A DNA stretch of 64,000 nt from Corynebacterium sp. zg-331 (GCF_014267345.1 NZ_JACMYD010000003.1:186001-250000); one strand, 5' to 3'; numbered from the stretch's first letter, positions 9,122-17,922 are shown. The notes: a model not told the origin generated them from the sequence alone. Program-made: numbers and translations.

Positions 9122-9140
9122 CTTGGCTAGGCTAACATTA
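9122..9140 (-). promoter_or_regulatory. DtxR-type iron box upstream of the AMP ligase
   Basis: The 19-bp site CTTGGCTAGGCTAACATTA matches the palindromic DtxR consensus at about 13 of 18 informative positions, including the core CTAGGCTAA. It lies 37 nt before the GTG of the ligase, where a repressor would block transcription. This predicts derepression under iron limitation and supports a siderophore role. Confidence 0.65.
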
Positions 9141-9223
9141 TCCAGGCGCGGGGGCGAGGGGCGTTTCGCGCCAGCGGCCCCGCCCACATGGGCGGGGCCG
9201 CTCGACAACAACGGGGCCGTGCG

Positions 9224-9841
9224 CTAGGAGGCCTTGGTAATAACCACTTCCACGTGGCGCTCGCGCGGGGCGGAGCCGTGGTTCTGCCGGCCCACCGGCT
9301 CCCAGGTCATGGCCGCACCGCAGCGCACTCGCTGGCTAGTGTAGTCATCCATGATGAAGCCCCAGGCCAAGGTGCCCTTCTCTCCGGGCATGAGATCGTA
9401 GGGGCCGAGGTTTTGGCCAAGCGACCAGAACATCTCTCGGTTATATTCCCAGTCGTACTTCTTCTTGATCTCGTTGGTGAGCTTGACCGTCACGGAGGCG
9501 GACCACGTCCACTTCTTCTTCTTGCTCTCCTTGATGGTCTGCTTCAGCGGCACCACCCCCTCGGTCTCATTGACGGAGGACTGCCTCCCTTCCACATCGA
9601 AGTGGGAATCCCGCAGCTCCACGTACTCGCGCACCTCACCGCGCTGGGTACACTGCGTACCTGGCTGCGGCCCGCGCTCCTTCGCCTGAAGCTTGGCCAC
9701 CGGCGCCCACGAGTCCGAGGTACGCCCCACGGAGAAGTCCGGGGCCGCCACCGCCGGGGCCGCCACACCGATCAGCGCCGCCAGGGCGGCGGCGCTCGCC
9801 GCTACCGTGGTCGCAATCTTCTTTGCTGCCACCGCCATCAC
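9224..9841 (-). CDS. Secreted protein of unknown function, third gene of the paralogous trio
   Basis: This 205-residue protein has a Sec signal peptide over residues 1-32 (Ala-rich core, AVA-A cleavage). The mature part shares with its two upstream neighbours a Cys near the start (QC), an F-x-V-E-G strand, a Thr/Lys-rich strand pair, the block SLGQNLGPYDLMPG, then WGF, and a second Cys (RC), ending RHVEVV. The two Cys probably form a disulfide. The start ATG overlaps the upstream stop by 4 nt (ATGA), so translation is coupled. I do not recognise a named family. The strand pattern resembles the stalk of aerolysin/ETX-MTX2 beta-pore proteins, but only weakly. Confidence 0.8.
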   Translation of the reverse strand: MMAVAAKKIATTVAASAAALAALIGVAAPAVAAPDFSVGRTSDSWAPVAKLQAKERGPQPGTQCTQRGEVREYVELRDSHFDVEGRQSSVNETEGVVPLKQTIKESKKKKWTWSASVTVKLTNEIKKKYDWEYNREMFWSLGQNLGPYDLMPGEKGTLAWGFIMDDYTSQRVRCGAAMTWEPVGRQNHGSAPRERHVEVVITKAS

Positions 9842-10527
9842 GCCTTACCGTTAATCGTCTGCGCGCCCGGGCCGCCGTCGCTGCCCTTGCCCCAGGAATC
9901 GCTCACCGGCATGTAGCTCTGGGTGTAATCGCCCTCCGCGGTGGTGCGGTGCCACACCACGAAGCGCGTGCTCGGCCCCTTGCCCCGGTACTCGCCGAAG
10001 GAGCGTTCGGTGCGCCACAGCCCGGTCCTCTTATCGCAGGTACGCACGCGGCCAATGAACTCCTTCATGTGCACGCCGTAATCGGCCCGCACGGTCTCAC
10101 CCGGCTTGACCTTGATCGGGCCGAGTTTATCGCCCACGGACCACTCCGAGGTCTCCACCACCCCGTAGCGGGTCTTGAGGCCCTTGAAGAAGGTATCCCA
10201 CATGTTGCCGCTGCTCATGGCCTTCACGGACTCATTGACGCCCTCCGTAACCTCCAAGGAATACGTAATCACGCGATCCGTGGTGTTGGTAAACGAGGAG
10301 GTGCCGTTGTAGCGATCCCACTCGTCCACGATCCACTGCTCCCAGGGGTGGCGCTTGGCATCGGTGAGCACGTTGCAGGTTTCGTTATTGACGAAGGTCG
10401 AGCGGTGCTCGTTTTGATCCGGAGACACCTTCTGCTGGGCCACCGCGGTACCGCCACCCAGGCTCACCATCGCCACGACCGCGGCGCACGCGGCCGTCGT
10501 CAGCCTCTTTCTCATCAGCCCGATCAC
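9838..10527 (-). CDS. Secreted protein of unknown function, second gene of the paralogous trio
   Basis: This 229-residue protein has a signal peptide ending near TAVAQQ (about residue 32). Translation may begin at the GTG (10527) or at the ATG four codons later (10515). The mature part has the shared frame of the trio: Cys (ETC), FTNTTDRVITYS, WSVGDKLGPIKVKPG, DYG, a second Cys (RTC), and a Trp-rich end. It is the most divergent of the three. It also has an extra C-terminal tail, rich in Gly and Ser, that repeats the SDSW motif found in the N-terminus of the next protein. It sits 13 nt after the first gene and overlaps the third by 4 nt. The function is unknown. Confidence 0.8.
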   Translation of the reverse strand: MIGLMRKRLTTAACAAVVAMVSLGGGTAVAQQKVSPDQNEHRSTFVNNETCNVLTDAKRHPWEQWIVDEWDRYNGTSSFTNTTDRVITYSLEVTEGVNESVKAMSSGNMWDTFFKGLKTRYGVVETSEWSVGDKLGPIKVKPGETVRADYGVHMKEFIGRVRTCDKRTGLWRTERSFGEYRGKGPSTRFVVWHRTTAEGDYTQSYMPVSDSWGKGSDGGPGAQTINGKA

Positions 10528-10540
10528 CCTGCCTCGCCGC

Positions 10541-11086
10541 TTAGGCCTCGTTCGAGCGCATAGACACCTTCACGTGGCGCTCCTTGGGGATGGTGCCGTG
10601 GAAGGGGCGACCGGTGTCGCGCCAGGTGCCGCCGGTGCAGCGGAGGTGGGTGCCCTCGAAGCGCTGGTTGAGGAAGCCATACTCCAGCACACCGGTGTAA
10701 CCGGGCTTGACCGGGTACGGACCCAGGGTCTGGCCGACCTCCCAGGTCTGCGTGGACTGGTAACCGGCGCTAAACGTCACGTGGAAGAGCTTGAGCAGGT
10801 CGAAATCGACGGACCCACCCACGTTCCAGGACTTGGTCTTGCCCTCGCGCAGGGTCTGCGTGAGCGGCAGGTCCTCGTCGTTGTAGTTGGCGACGGTCGC
10901 GGTTCCCTCCACCTCGAAGGTGCTGGAGACGATCCTGAGCGACTGCCCGTTCTGCCCCTCGATGGAGCAGGACTGCCCCACCTTGCCCGGCACCACGGCC
11001 TGCGCGGCGGAGGCCGCGGGTGCCGCCGCCACGGCACCGAGGGACACGGCCGCGGCGGCCATGATGGAGACGATCTTCGAACGCAT
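10541..11086 (-). CDS. Secreted protein of unknown function, first gene of the paralogous trio
   Basis: This 181-residue protein starts MRSKIVSIMA and carries an Ala-rich signal peptide cut near ASA-AQA (residue 27). Its mature part contains SCSIEG, FEVEGTATVANYN, LTQTLREGKTKSW, a VDF...VTFSAGYQSTQTW strand pair, EVGQTLGPYPVKPG, LEYGF and LRC, and it ends RHVKVS. The alternating polar/apolar strands flanking a short helix-like LLKLF segment are what one expects of a beta-hairpin that could insert into a membrane. That is inference only. The ATG at 11086 has a GAAAGGG site. It leads the operon. The remaining sequence up to rpsQ holds its promoter. Confidence 0.82.
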   Translation of the reverse strand: MRSKIVSIMAAAAVSLGAVAAAPAASAAQAVVPGKVGQSCSIEGQNGQSLRIVSSTFEVEGTATVANYNDEDLPLTQTLREGKTKSWNVGGSVDFDLLKLFHVTFSAGYQSTQTWEVGQTLGPYPVKPGYTGVLEYGFLNQRFEGTHLRCTGGTWRDTGRPFHGTIPKERHVKVSMRSNEA

Positions 11087-11434
11087 AAACTGACCCTTTC
11101 TTCCTGCACGATGCACGGCCGCACCGCCGTATCCCGCGCATGCCATCCCACAGGCCTACCTGAGGAAAATCTGAGAAAACTTACGGGATCAGCATAATAC
11201 TCCGCGATATTTTTGAACACGGTCATACGCTTTTAGGGGGTAGCGATAATGTTCCTCACACTTTGAACATCTTCTTCGACCACCCCACTCCAACGCTCCC
11301 ACCTGGAGATTCTCGCCATCATCGCCACCGCGCCGCCCGCATAACCCGCACAACGATCTCCCTTTGGACACCCCCGCAACCCTCCTTGCCTCCCACGATC
11401 CCGCGCCGCCCGCATCGCCTCAGGCATAAGACAA
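11087..11434. other. Intergenic region upstream of the secreted trio
   Basis: I see no convincing gene in these 348 bases. The part nearest the trio is AT-richer than its surroundings and on the minus strand includes TATTAT near 11200-11206, a possible -10 box. No clear -35 hexamer sits at standard spacing. The rest is low-complexity C-rich sequence leading to the rpsQ terminator. Confidence 0.5.
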
Positions 11435-11470
11435 GGGCCCGGCCTTCCCCTGCGCGGGGAGGCCGGGCCC
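11435..11470 (-). terminator. Hairpin terminator after rpsQ
   Basis: The arms GGGCCCGGCCTTCCCC and GGGGAGGCCGGGCCC pair with a single bulge around a 5-nt loop. The hairpin starts 24 nt past the rpsQ stop on the minus strand. It ends the long rpsJ-to-rpsQ transcript and isolates it from the secreted-protein operon that follows. Confidence 0.85.
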
Positions 11471-11494
11471 TCTCACGTCGATCAGGCGAGGGGC

Positions 11495-11773
11495 CTACTT
11501 GGCCTTCTCGATGATCTCCACGAGACGGAAGTGCTTGTCCTTCGACAGCGGTCGCGTCTCGGCGATGCGCACGAGGTCGCCCACGCCGGCGGACTCGTTC
11601 TCATCGTGCACCTTCACCTTGGAGTTGGTGCGCATGGTCTTGCCGTACAGGGCGTGACGCTTGCGGTCCTCCAGCTCCACCACGATGGTCTTCTGCATCT
11701 TGTCAGAAACCACGTAGCCGGTGCGGACCTTCTGCGCGCCCTTTTCCTTCTTAGTCACGTTTGCCTCACTCAT
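11495..11773 (-). CDS. rpsQ: 30S ribosomal protein S17
   Basis: This 92-residue protein has the S17 core ([24 protein letters not shown]) and the basic C-terminal segment [11 protein letters not shown]17 binds 16S rRNA early in 30S assembly. It is the final gene of the S10 transcript and follows rpmC by 2 nt. Many bacteria continue directly into rplN. Here a terminator follows, and rplN is 8.8 kb further on. Confidence 0.97.
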   Translation of the reverse strand: MSEANVTKKEKGAQKVRTGYVVSDKMQKTIVVELEDRKRHALYGKTMRTNSKVKVHDENESAGVGDLVRIAETRPLSKDKHFRLVEIIEKAK

Positions 11774-11775
11774 AG

Positions 11776-12006
11776 TTAAGCCTCAGCTCCCGGGACGACG
11801 GACAGGCCAAGCTCACGCTCGCGGATGACGGTGTAAATGCGGGCGATGTCGCGCTTGACCGTCCGCAGCCGGCGGTTGTTGGTCAGCTGGCCGGTGGCCA
11901 TCTGGAAGCGCAGGTTAAACAGCTCTTCCTTGGCCTCGGACAGGCGGGTCTCAAGTTCCTCCACGGACAGCTCGCGGAACTCATGTGCGGGGGTACCGGT
12001 AGCCAT
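11776..12006 (-). CDS. rpmC: 50S ribosomal protein L29
   Basis: This 76-residue helical-hairpin protein contains the L29 signature (ELRFL-like [15 protein letters not shown], then [20 protein letters not shown]). L29 lies at the polypeptide exit tunnel and helps dock trigger factor and SRP. Its ATG overlaps the rplP stop by one base. The short N-terminal extension ([10 protein letters not shown]) is common in actinobacteria. Confidence 0.97.
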   Translation of the reverse strand: MATGTPAHEFRELSVEELETRLSEAKEELFNLRFQMATGQLTNNRRLRTVKRDIARIYTVIRERELGLSVVPGAEA

Positions 12007-12422
12007 TAGAACTGGTCCTCCTTAGAAATGATGCGGACCTTGCAGGGCAGCTTCTGGCCGGCACGACGCAGGGCCTCCACGGCCGTGGCCTTGTCCGGGT
12101 AGCTCATCTCGAAGAGAATGCGGCCGGGCTTGACGTTAGCCACCCACTTCTCCACGGGACCCTTACCGGAACCCATGCGCACACCGAGCGGCTTCTGGGT
12201 CAGGGGGCGATCCGGGAAGATGTTGATCCAGACCTTGCCGCCGCGCTTGACGTGGCGGTTGATGGCGATACGCGCCGCCTCGATCTGTCGGTTGGTGATG
12301 TAGGCCGGCTCCAGCGCCTGGATGGCGTAATCACCGAAGTTGATGCGGTTACCGCCCTTGGACACGCCACGACGGGTCGGGCGGTGCTGGCGGCGGTACT
12401 TCACGCGCTTAGGAATAAGCAT
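12006..12422 (-). CDS. rplP: 50S ribosomal protein L16
   Basis: This 138-residue protein shows the L16 landmarks: [15 protein letters not shown] at the start, the [13 protein letters not shown] block [18 protein letters not shown], and [11 protein letters not shown]16 organises the A-site region of 23S rRNA. It follows rpsC by 5 nt and shares one base with rpmC. The length is standard. Confidence 0.98.
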   Translation of the reverse strand: MLIPKRVKYRRQHRPTRRGVSKGGNRINFGDYAIQALEPAYITNRQIEAARIAINRHVKRGGKVWINIFPDRPLTQKPLGVRMGSGKGPVEKWVANVKPGRILFEMSYPDKATAVEALRRAGQKLPCKVRIISKEDQF

Positions 12423-12427
12423 TGCGT

Positions 12428-13174
12428 TTAGCCCTCCTGCTTCTTCTCAGCGCGGTTCCGGCGCTGGCCACCGCGGCGCGGACGGCCGGCGCGGTCACCA
12501 CGGCCGCGACGCTCGGACGGTGCGTTGAGCTCGCTCTCGCGGCGGCCACCGACCACGTCGCCCTTGTAGATCCAGACCTTCACGCCGATGCGGCCGAAGG
12601 TGGTGTGGGCCTCGTGTACGCCGTAGTCGATCTCGGCGCGCAGCGTGTGCAGCGGCACGCGGCCCTCGTGGTAACGCTCGGTGCGGGACATCTCGGCGCC
12701 GCCAAGGCGACCGGAGCACTGTACCTTGATGCCCTTGACCTGCGGCTGGCGCATCGCGGATTGGATCGCCTTGCGCATGGCGCGGCGGAAGGCCACGCGG
12801 TTGGCAAGCTGATCCGCCACGTTCTGGGCCACCAGCTGGGCGTTGGCATCCACGTTCTTGACCTCAAGGATGTTGAGGGCAACCTGCTTGCCGGTGAGCT
12901 TCTCCAGCGAGCGGCGGATGCGATCGGCCTCGGAACCGCGGCGGCCGATGACGATGCCGGGACGGGCCGTGTGGATGTCCACGCGGACGCGATCGCGGGT
13001 GCGCTCGATCACGACGTCGGCGATGCCGGCGCGCTCAATTCCCTTGGACAGGAACTCGCGGATCTTGATGTCTTCGGCGACGTAGTCCTTGTACTGCTTG
13101 TCGGCGTACCAGTGGGACTTCCAATCGGAAGTGATTCCCAGCCGGAGGCCGTGGGGGTGAATCTTCTGGCCCAC
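12428..13174 (-). CDS. rpsC: 30S ribosomal protein S3
   Basis: This 248-residue protein has the N-terminal [12 protein letters not shown] block, a KH type-2 domain with [15 protein letters not shown] near residue 78, and the C-terminal S3 domain ([14 protein letters not shown]). S3 lines the mRNA entry tunnel and contributes helicase activity. The tail after about residue 217 is Arg/Gly-rich and disordered, as is usual in actinobacteria. The ATG shares its first base with the rplV stop. Confidence 0.98.
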   Translation of the reverse strand: MGQKIHPHGLRLGITSDWKSHWYADKQYKDYVAEDIKIREFLSKGIERAGIADVVIERTRDRVRVDIHTARPGIVIGRRGSEADRIRRSLEKLTGKQVALNILEVKNVDANAQLVAQNVADQLANRVAFRRAMRKAIQSAMRQPQVKGIKVQCSGRLGGAEMSRTERYHEGRVPLHTLRAEIDYGVHEAHTTFGRIGVKVWIYKGDVVGGRRESELNAPSERRGRGDRAGRPRRGGQRRNRAEKKQEG

Positions 13175-13536
13175 TACTTGGCCCCTTCCTTCTGGCTCTC
13201 GACAACCACGGTGATGTGGCTGGTGCGCTTGCGGATCTGGTAGGCGCGACCCTGGGCACGCGGCTGGAAGCGGCGCATCGTGGGGCCCTCGTTGGCATAA
13301 GCCTCGGAGACCACGAGGGTGCGCGGGTCCAGACCAAAGTTGTTCTCAGCGTTAGCCGCGGCCGAGGCCACAACCTTGGCCACCGGCTTGGCGGCGCCCT
13401 GGGGGGCGTACTTGAGGATGGCCAGGGCCTCGGACACCGACTTGCCGCGCACGAGATCAATCACGCGGCGAGCCTTCATCGGGGTGACGCGAACGTAGCG
13501 CGCGGTAGCGCGTGCGGAGGTGATGGTCTCACTCAT
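13174..13536 (-). CDS. rplV: 50S ribosomal protein L22
   Basis: This 120-residue protein has the L22 core ([19 protein letters not shown]) and the extended tunnel beta-hairpin ending [23 protein letters not shown]. The hairpin shows no insertion or deletion of the kind tied to macrolide resistance. It lies between rpsS (3-nt gap) and rpsC (1-nt overlap) in the conserved order. Confidence 0.98.
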   Translation of the reverse strand: MSETITSARATARYVRVTPMKARRVIDLVRGKSVSEALAILKYAPQGAAKPVAKVVASAAANAENNFGLDPRTLVVSEAYANEGPTMRRFQPRAQGRAYQIRKRTSHITVVVESQKEGAK

Positions 13537-13539
13537 CGC

Positions 13540-13818
13540 TTATCGACGTCCCTTCTTATCGTCCTTGACGTGACCCTTGAAGGTCTTGGTGGGCGCGAAC
13601 TCGCCCAGCTTGTGTCCGACCATGGAGTCATCGACGAACACCGGCACGTGCTTGCGACCGTCGTGGACGGCGAAGGTGTGGCCGATGAAGTCTGGCAAGA
13701 TGGTGGACCGGCGAGACCAGGTCTTGATGACCTGCTTGGTGCCCTTCTCGTTCTGAGCATCCACCTTGTTGAGGAGGTGCTCATCGACGAACGGGCCCTT
13801 TTTCAGGCTGCGTGGCAT
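13540..13818 (-). CDS. rpsS: 30S ribosomal protein S19
   Basis: This 92-residue protein begins [16 protein letters not shown] and contains [18 protein letters not shown] and [15 protein letters not shown], the classic S19 blocks. S19 sits in the 30S head with S13 and contacts the A-site tRNA. It is 16 nt downstream of rplB, with an AGGAGG site in that gap. Confidence 0.98.
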   Translation of the reverse strand: MPRSLKKGPFVDEHLLNKVDAQNEKGTKQVIKTWSRRSTILPDFIGHTFAVHDGRKHVPVFVDDSMVGHKLGEFAPTKTFKGHVKDDKKGRR

Positions 13819-13834
13819 AGTGACTTACCTCCTC

Positions 13835-14671
13835 TTAGCGCTTCTTGTTGGACCGGCGACGACGCACGATCATGTTGTTGGAGTAACGGTTCGGGTTGCG
13901 GGTGCGGCCTTCCTTCTTGCCCCACGGCGACACCGGGTGGCGACCACCCGAGGTCTTGCCCTCACCACCACCGTGCGGGTGGTCCACGGGGTTCATCACC
14001 ACACCGCGGACGGTCGGACGCACGCCCTTCCAGCGCATGCGGCCCGCCTTACCCCAGCGGATGTTGATCTGCTCGGCGTTGCCTACCTCGCCCACGGTGG
14101 CGCGGCAGCGGATGTCCACGCGGCGGATCTCGGAGGAGGGCATGCGCAGCACGGCATACTTGCCTTCCTTACCGAGGAGCTGGATGGACGCGCCCGCGGA
14201 GCGGGCGAGCTTGGCGCCGGCGCCCGGCTTGAGCTCCACGGCGTGGATGGTCGTACCCGTGGGAATGTTGCGCAGCGGCAGGTTGTTGCCCACCTTGATG
14301 TCCGCGTTGGGGCCGGCCTCCACGACCATGCCCTGCTTGAGGCCCTTGGGCGCCACGATGTAGCGCTTCTCGCCGTCGATGTAGTGCAGCAGGGCGATGT
14401 TGGCGGTGCGGTTGGGGTCGTACTCGATGTGAGCGACCTTAGCCGCGATGCCGTCCTTGTCGTTACGACGGAAGTCGATCACGCGGTAACGACGCTTGTG
14501 TCCACCGCCCTTATGACGGGTGGTGATGTGGCCGTGTACGTTACGGCCGCCGGTCTTGTGCAGCGGGCGCAGCAGGCTCTTTTCCGGCTTCGAGCGAGTG
14601 ATCTCCTCGAAGGTAGAAACGGAGCTGAAGCGGCGACCCGGAGTTGTCGGCTTGTACTTGCGAATAGCCAT
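13835..14671 (-). CDS. rplB: 50S ribosomal protein L2
   Basis: This 278-residue L2 starts [14 protein letters not shown]. It has the OB-fold RNA-binding region and the near-invariant [14 protein letters not shown] segment around residues 226-239, whose His is essential for peptidyl-transferase centre assembly. The C-terminus RRRRSNKKR is basic. It follows rplW by 25 nt and precedes rpsS. Confidence 0.98.
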   Translation of the reverse strand: MAIRKYKPTTPGRRFSSVSTFEEITRSKPEKSLLRPLHKTGGRNVHGHITTRHKGGGHKRRYRVIDFRRNDKDGIAAKVAHIEYDPNRTANIALLHYIDGEKRYIVAPKGLKQGMVVEAGPNADIKVGNNLPLRNIPTGTTIHAVELKPGAGAKLARSAGASIQLLGKEGKYAVLRMPSSEIRRVDIRCRATVGEVGNAEQINIRWGKAGRMRWKGVRPTVRGVVMNPVDHPHGGGEGKTSGGRHPVSPWGKKEGRTRNPNRYSNNMIVRRRRSNKKR

Positions 14672-14696
14672 AATGTGTCCTTACTTCTCGGCACCC

Positions 14697-15002
14697 TTAG
14701 GCGGCCGAACCGCCGAAGATGTCGATGGAGTCGCTGCCCTCGCGGAGGGTGACGTAGGCGCGCTTGGTGGCCTTGCGGCGACCGAAGCCCGTGCGGCTGC
14801 GCTTGCGCTTGCCCTCACGGTTCACGGTGTTCACCGAAGCAACCTTGACGCCGAAGATCTCCTCCACGGCTTGCTTGATGTGGGTCTTGTTGGCGTCCGG
14901 GGCCACAAAGAACGTGTAGGTGTTCCGCTCCATGAGGCCGTAGGACTTCTCGGAAACGACCGGCGCGAGAATGATGTCGCGCGGGTTCGCAATCTTCGCC
15001 AT
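14697..15002 (-). CDS. rplW: 50S ribosomal protein L23
   Basis: This 101-residue protein shows the L23 pattern ([16 protein letters not shown], then [26 protein letters not shown]). L23 forms the chaperone dock at the tunnel exit. The ATG overlaps the rplD stop by one base. The extended loop is basic ([21 protein letters not shown]), as expected. Confidence 0.97.
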   Translation of the reverse strand: MAKIANPRDIILAPVVSEKSYGLMERNTYTFFVAPDANKTHIKQAVEEIFGVKVASVNTVNREGKRKRSRTGFGRRKATKRAYVTLREGSDSIDIFGGSAA

Positions 15003-15661
15003 TAGTTCTCCTCCTTCTCCGCGGCAGCGTCGCCGGCGCGGTTGATGAAGCTGTGCAGAGCCTCCACGGAGAACACAACGTCATCGGAGTTGAGCACGTC
15101 GTAGGTGTTCAACTGATCCGGGGTGAGGATGTGCACGTTCGGCAGGTTATTAGCGCTGCGGCGTCCGTTCAGATCCTCGCGGCCGATCACGAGCAGCACG
15201 CTCTTGCGGTCGGTGAGGCGCTCGATGAAGGCGCGGGCGGCCTTCGTCGAGGGCTTCTGGCCCGGAACGAGCTCCTCGATGACGTGGATACGCTCGTTCG
15301 AGGCGCGGTTGGTCAGCGCGCCGCGCAGGGCGGCGGCCTTCATCTTCTTGGGCGTGCGCTGGGAGTAATCGCGCGGCTGCGGGCCGTGCACCACGCCACC
15401 GCCGGTGAAGTGCGGGGCGCGGATGGAGCCCTGGCGGGCACGGCCGGTGCCCTTCTGACGGAACGGTTTCTTGCCGCCGCCGGAGACCATGCCGCGGGTC
15501 TTGGTGGCGTGGGTGCCCTGGCGCTTGGCCGCAAGCTGCGCGTTGACAACCTGGTGCATCAGCGCCACGGAGGCCTCGCGGTCGAAGATCTCCGCGGGAA
15601 GTTCCACCTGGCCGTTGGTCTTGCCGTCCGCGGTGTGGACGTCCAACTTCAGAGTGCTCAT
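15002..15661 (-). CDS. rplD: 50S ribosomal protein L4
   Basis: This 219-residue L4 carries the conserved tunnel loop [20 protein letters not shown] at about residues 67-86, which has no changes of the macrolide-resistance kind. The C-terminal globular domain ends in an acidic AAEKEEN. L4 also acts as an S10-operon repressor in enterobacteria; I see nothing here that shows the same regulation. Its start overlaps the rplC stop by 4 nt (ATGA). Confidence 0.97.
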   Translation of the reverse strand: MSTLKLDVHTADGKTNGQVELPAEIFDREASVALMHQVVNAQLAAKRQGTHATKTRGMVSGGGKKPFRQKGTGRARQGSIRAPHFTGGGVVHGPQPRDYSQRTPKKMKAAALRGALTNRASNERIHVIEELVPGQKPSTKAARAFIERLTDRKSVLLVIGREDLNGRRSANNLPNVHILTPDQLNTYDVLNSDDVVFSVEALHSFINRAGDAAAEKEEN

Positions 15662-16314
15662 GCGTGTGCACCGCCCTTCACTGCGGTCTTAACGGTGACG
15701 ATGCCGCCGCGGTTGCCCGGGATAGCGCCCTTGATGAGCAGCAGGTTCGCCTCGGCGTCCACCTTCTGGATCTTCAGGTTCTGGGTGGTCACACGGTCGG
15801 AACCCATGCGGCCGGCCATGCGCTTGCCCTTGAACACGCGGCCGGGGGTAGCGGCGCCGCCGATACCCCCGACGCGACGGTGCGCGGCCTGGTTACCGTG
15901 CGCGGCACCCTGACCGGCAAAGCCGTGGCGCTTCATGCCGCCGGCAAAGCCCTTGCCCTTGGTGATGCCGGTGACGTCCACGAACTCGATGTCGTTGAAG
16001 ATCTCCACGGTGATGTCCTGGCCAACCTCGTAGCCGGAGACGTCATCCATGCGGATCTCGGTCACGTGACGGCGCGGGGTCACGCCGGCCTTCTTGTAGT
16101 GTCCCGCCTGCGGCTTCTTCACCTTGCGGGGATCGATCTCGCCGTAGGCGATTTGGATGGCGTTGTAGCCATCGGTCTCGATGGTGCGGATCTGGGTGAC
16201 CACGCACGGCCCGGCCTCCACGACCGTCACCGGAACCACCCGGTTCTGATCGTCAAAGACCTGGGTCATGCCGAGCTTGGTGCCCAGAATGCCCTTGATC
16301 TCGTTTTCACTCAT
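15658..16314 (-). CDS. rplC: 50S ribosomal protein L3
   Basis: This 218-residue L3 begins [20 protein letters not shown]. It contains the central loop near [20 protein letters not shown] that reaches the peptidyl-transferase centre, followed by [14 protein letters not shown]. It is one of the two assembly-initiating large-subunit proteins. It lies 37 nt downstream of rpsJ and overlaps rplD by 4 nt. Confidence 0.98.
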   Translation of the reverse strand: MSENEIKGILGTKLGMTQVFDDQNRVVPVTVVEAGPCVVTQIRTIETDGYNAIQIAYGEIDPRKVKKPQAGHYKKAGVTPRRHVTEIRMDDVSGYEVGQDITVEIFNDIEFVDVTGITKGKGFAGGMKRHGFAGQGAAHGNQAAHRRVGGIGGAATPGRVFKGKRMAGRMGSDRVTTQNLKIQKVDAEANLLLIKGAIPGNRGGIVTVKTAVKGGAHA

Positions 16315-16351
16315 TAGTTCTTCTCCGCCAAAGTTTGTCGTCGATCGTCGA

Positions 16352-16657
16352 TCACTGGATGTTCACATCGACGCTGGCCGGAAGGTCGATGCGCATGAGG
16401 GCATCCACCGTCTTGGGCGTCGGGTCGAGAATGTCGATCAGGCGCTTGTGCGTGCGCATCTCGAAGTGCTCGCGAGAATCCTTGTACTTGTGGGGAGAAC
16501 GAATAACGGCGTACACGTTCTTTTCGGTGGGCAGCGGCACGGGGCCGATGACGCGAGCCCCGGTACGGGTCACGGTCTCGACAATCTTGCGTGCCGACGC
16601 GTCGATCGCCTCATGGTCATAGGCCTTGAGTCGAATGCGGATCTTTTGTCCCGCCAC
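16352..16657 (-). CDS. rpsJ: 30S ribosomal protein S10 / NusE
   Basis: This 101-residue protein starts with a GTG behind AGAGGAT; from there it matches S10 ([18 protein letters not shown] through [16 protein letters not shown]). S10 is part of the 30S head and also links NusG and ribosome to RNA polymerase during antitermination. It is the first gene of the eleven-gene ribosomal transcript that ends at rpsQ, so the 670 bp upstream must hold its promoter. Confidence 0.97.
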   Translation of the reverse strand: MAGQKIRIRLKAYDHEAIDASARKIVETVTRTGARVIGPVPLPTEKNVYAVIRSPHKYKDSREHFEMRTHKRLIDILDPTPKTVDALMRIDLPASVDVNIQ

Positions 16658-17328
16658 GCTTATCCTCTTCCTCGCTCGTCCCACGTCCACCGGGGTGGAG
16701 AGGTGGGAATTAGCTTCCTGATGTTCTCTATAACGTTGTCCCAGGGCCGGGGCCAGCAGGTTCAACGCCAGTTCTTCACTTGACCGCCATGACATCACCG
16801 GCGCGGTGCGGGACTGCGCAAGCAAACGCACCGCAGCGCCGATCCGTGCCGAACCGATCAAGTGCAAGGAACCCCCACGCCCGAGGCGAGGAAAGTAACC
16901 CTTGCGCACTGCCGCTGTTTATTTGCCATGCCCCTTCTCCGGTTTCCACTCTCGGGAATGCCGCGCCTCCGCGGGCCGACCTACCCCGATCCTGGACCCT
17001 TCCTTGCGAACCCGACCCCACGGGGAGGCCCTCGAGCGCGCAAACGAAGGTGTCATGTTCGCCTCACCAGCGGCGGGACACCTCGCCCATCCCGTGCACT
17101 CCACGTGCGAGAGTGGACGCGGAAGAGCCACGCCGTGTTAAAGCAACCCCGCCATTAAAGCACGGAGGAAATTTTTATGCAACCTCACATTTCCTCTCGT
17201 TCACCCCGCTGAGCAGGACTTCCCCATCATGTTTCCACGCCGCTACATAGCGCCACCCTCGCGCTTCCGTCCAGATCCGTATACTAGCGGCCGTACCGTG
17301 CAGACCATATCGATTCAGAAGGAGCATC
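16658..17328. other. 671-bp divergent intergenic region (rpsJ leader and asp23 operon promoter)
   Basis: I find no protein gene of normal size here. The rpsJ side holds a long leader; on the minus strand TTATAG near 16729-16734 could be a -10 box. The asp23 side has TATACT at 17280-17285, 44 nt before the first ATG, with no recognisable -35. A tiny open frame at 17177-17212 (11 codons, MQPHISSRSPR) has a strong GGAGG site 8 nt before its ATG and might be a leader peptide. The middle (16800-17150) is open in several frames but not protein-like. Confidence 0.5.
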
Positions 17329-17814
17329 ATGGCTGAGAACAAGAACGCAAACGCGAAGAATAACCAGAACAACACCGGCGCGGAGGTAGCCCGCAACGAC
17401 GCCCTGAGCACCGAGCACGGCCGCACCGTGATCGAGGATCAGGTGGTCGGCAAGATCGCCGGTCTCGCCGCCCGCGAGGTTTCCGGTGTCCATGCCCTCG
17501 GCGGCGGTGCCGCTCGGATGCTCGGCTCCATCCGCGAGTCCTTCGGCGCCTCCGATAACGTGCAGCAGGGCGTGGACGTGGAGGTCGGCGAGAGCCAGGC
17601 GGCCGTGGATCTCTCCATCGTGGCCGAGTACGGCGTGGCCATTCACGAGCTGGCCGAGGCTATCCGTCGCAACATCATCCGCGCCATCGAGCGGATGACC
17701 GGCCTGGAGGTCACCGAGGTAAACGTCACCGTTACCGACGTGCACCTGGACCTCGACGACAACGACGAGCCCACGGAAGAGGACTCCGAGGACGCCCCCC
17801 GCCGGGTGCAGTAA
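17329..17814 (+). CDS. Asp23/Gls24 family envelope stress protein
   Basis: This 161-residue protein has a disordered Asn/Lys-rich start and then an Asp23 domain (about 25-135) with VIEDQVVGKIAGLAAREVSGV, SIVAEYGVAIHELAEAIRRN and EVNVTVTDVHL. The tail is acidic. In Staphylococcus, Asp23 is a cytoplasmic, membrane-associated protein held by AmaP, and its loss triggers cell-wall stress genes. It leads a six-gene run that ends in an AmaP-like gene. The ribosome-binding site AGAAGGAG is strong. Corynebacteria lack teichoic acids, so the exact role here is open. Confidence 0.9.
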   Translation: MAENKNANAKNNQNNTGAEVARNDALSTEHGRTVIEDQVVGKIAGLAAREVSGVHALGGGAARMLGSIRESFGASDNVQQGVDVEVGESQAAVDLSIVAEYGVAIHELAEAIRRNIIRAIERMTGLEVTEVNVTVTDVHLDLDDNDEPTEEDSEDAPRRVQ

Positions 17815-17922
17815 CCCCGCACGGAGGCGATCGGCCTGCGGCGCTCCGTCGGCTCGTCCCCGGGGCGTTTCCGATCCCCCGCGTTTCCCCTTTTCGATCC
17901 CGCACGCACAAGGAGGCCCCTC

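Noticed and set aside
16776..17250. Several open frames in the rpsJ-asp23 gap
   Set aside because: They overlap one another in all frames, have no family signature and lack ribosome-binding sites, except the tiny 11-codon frame reported separately.
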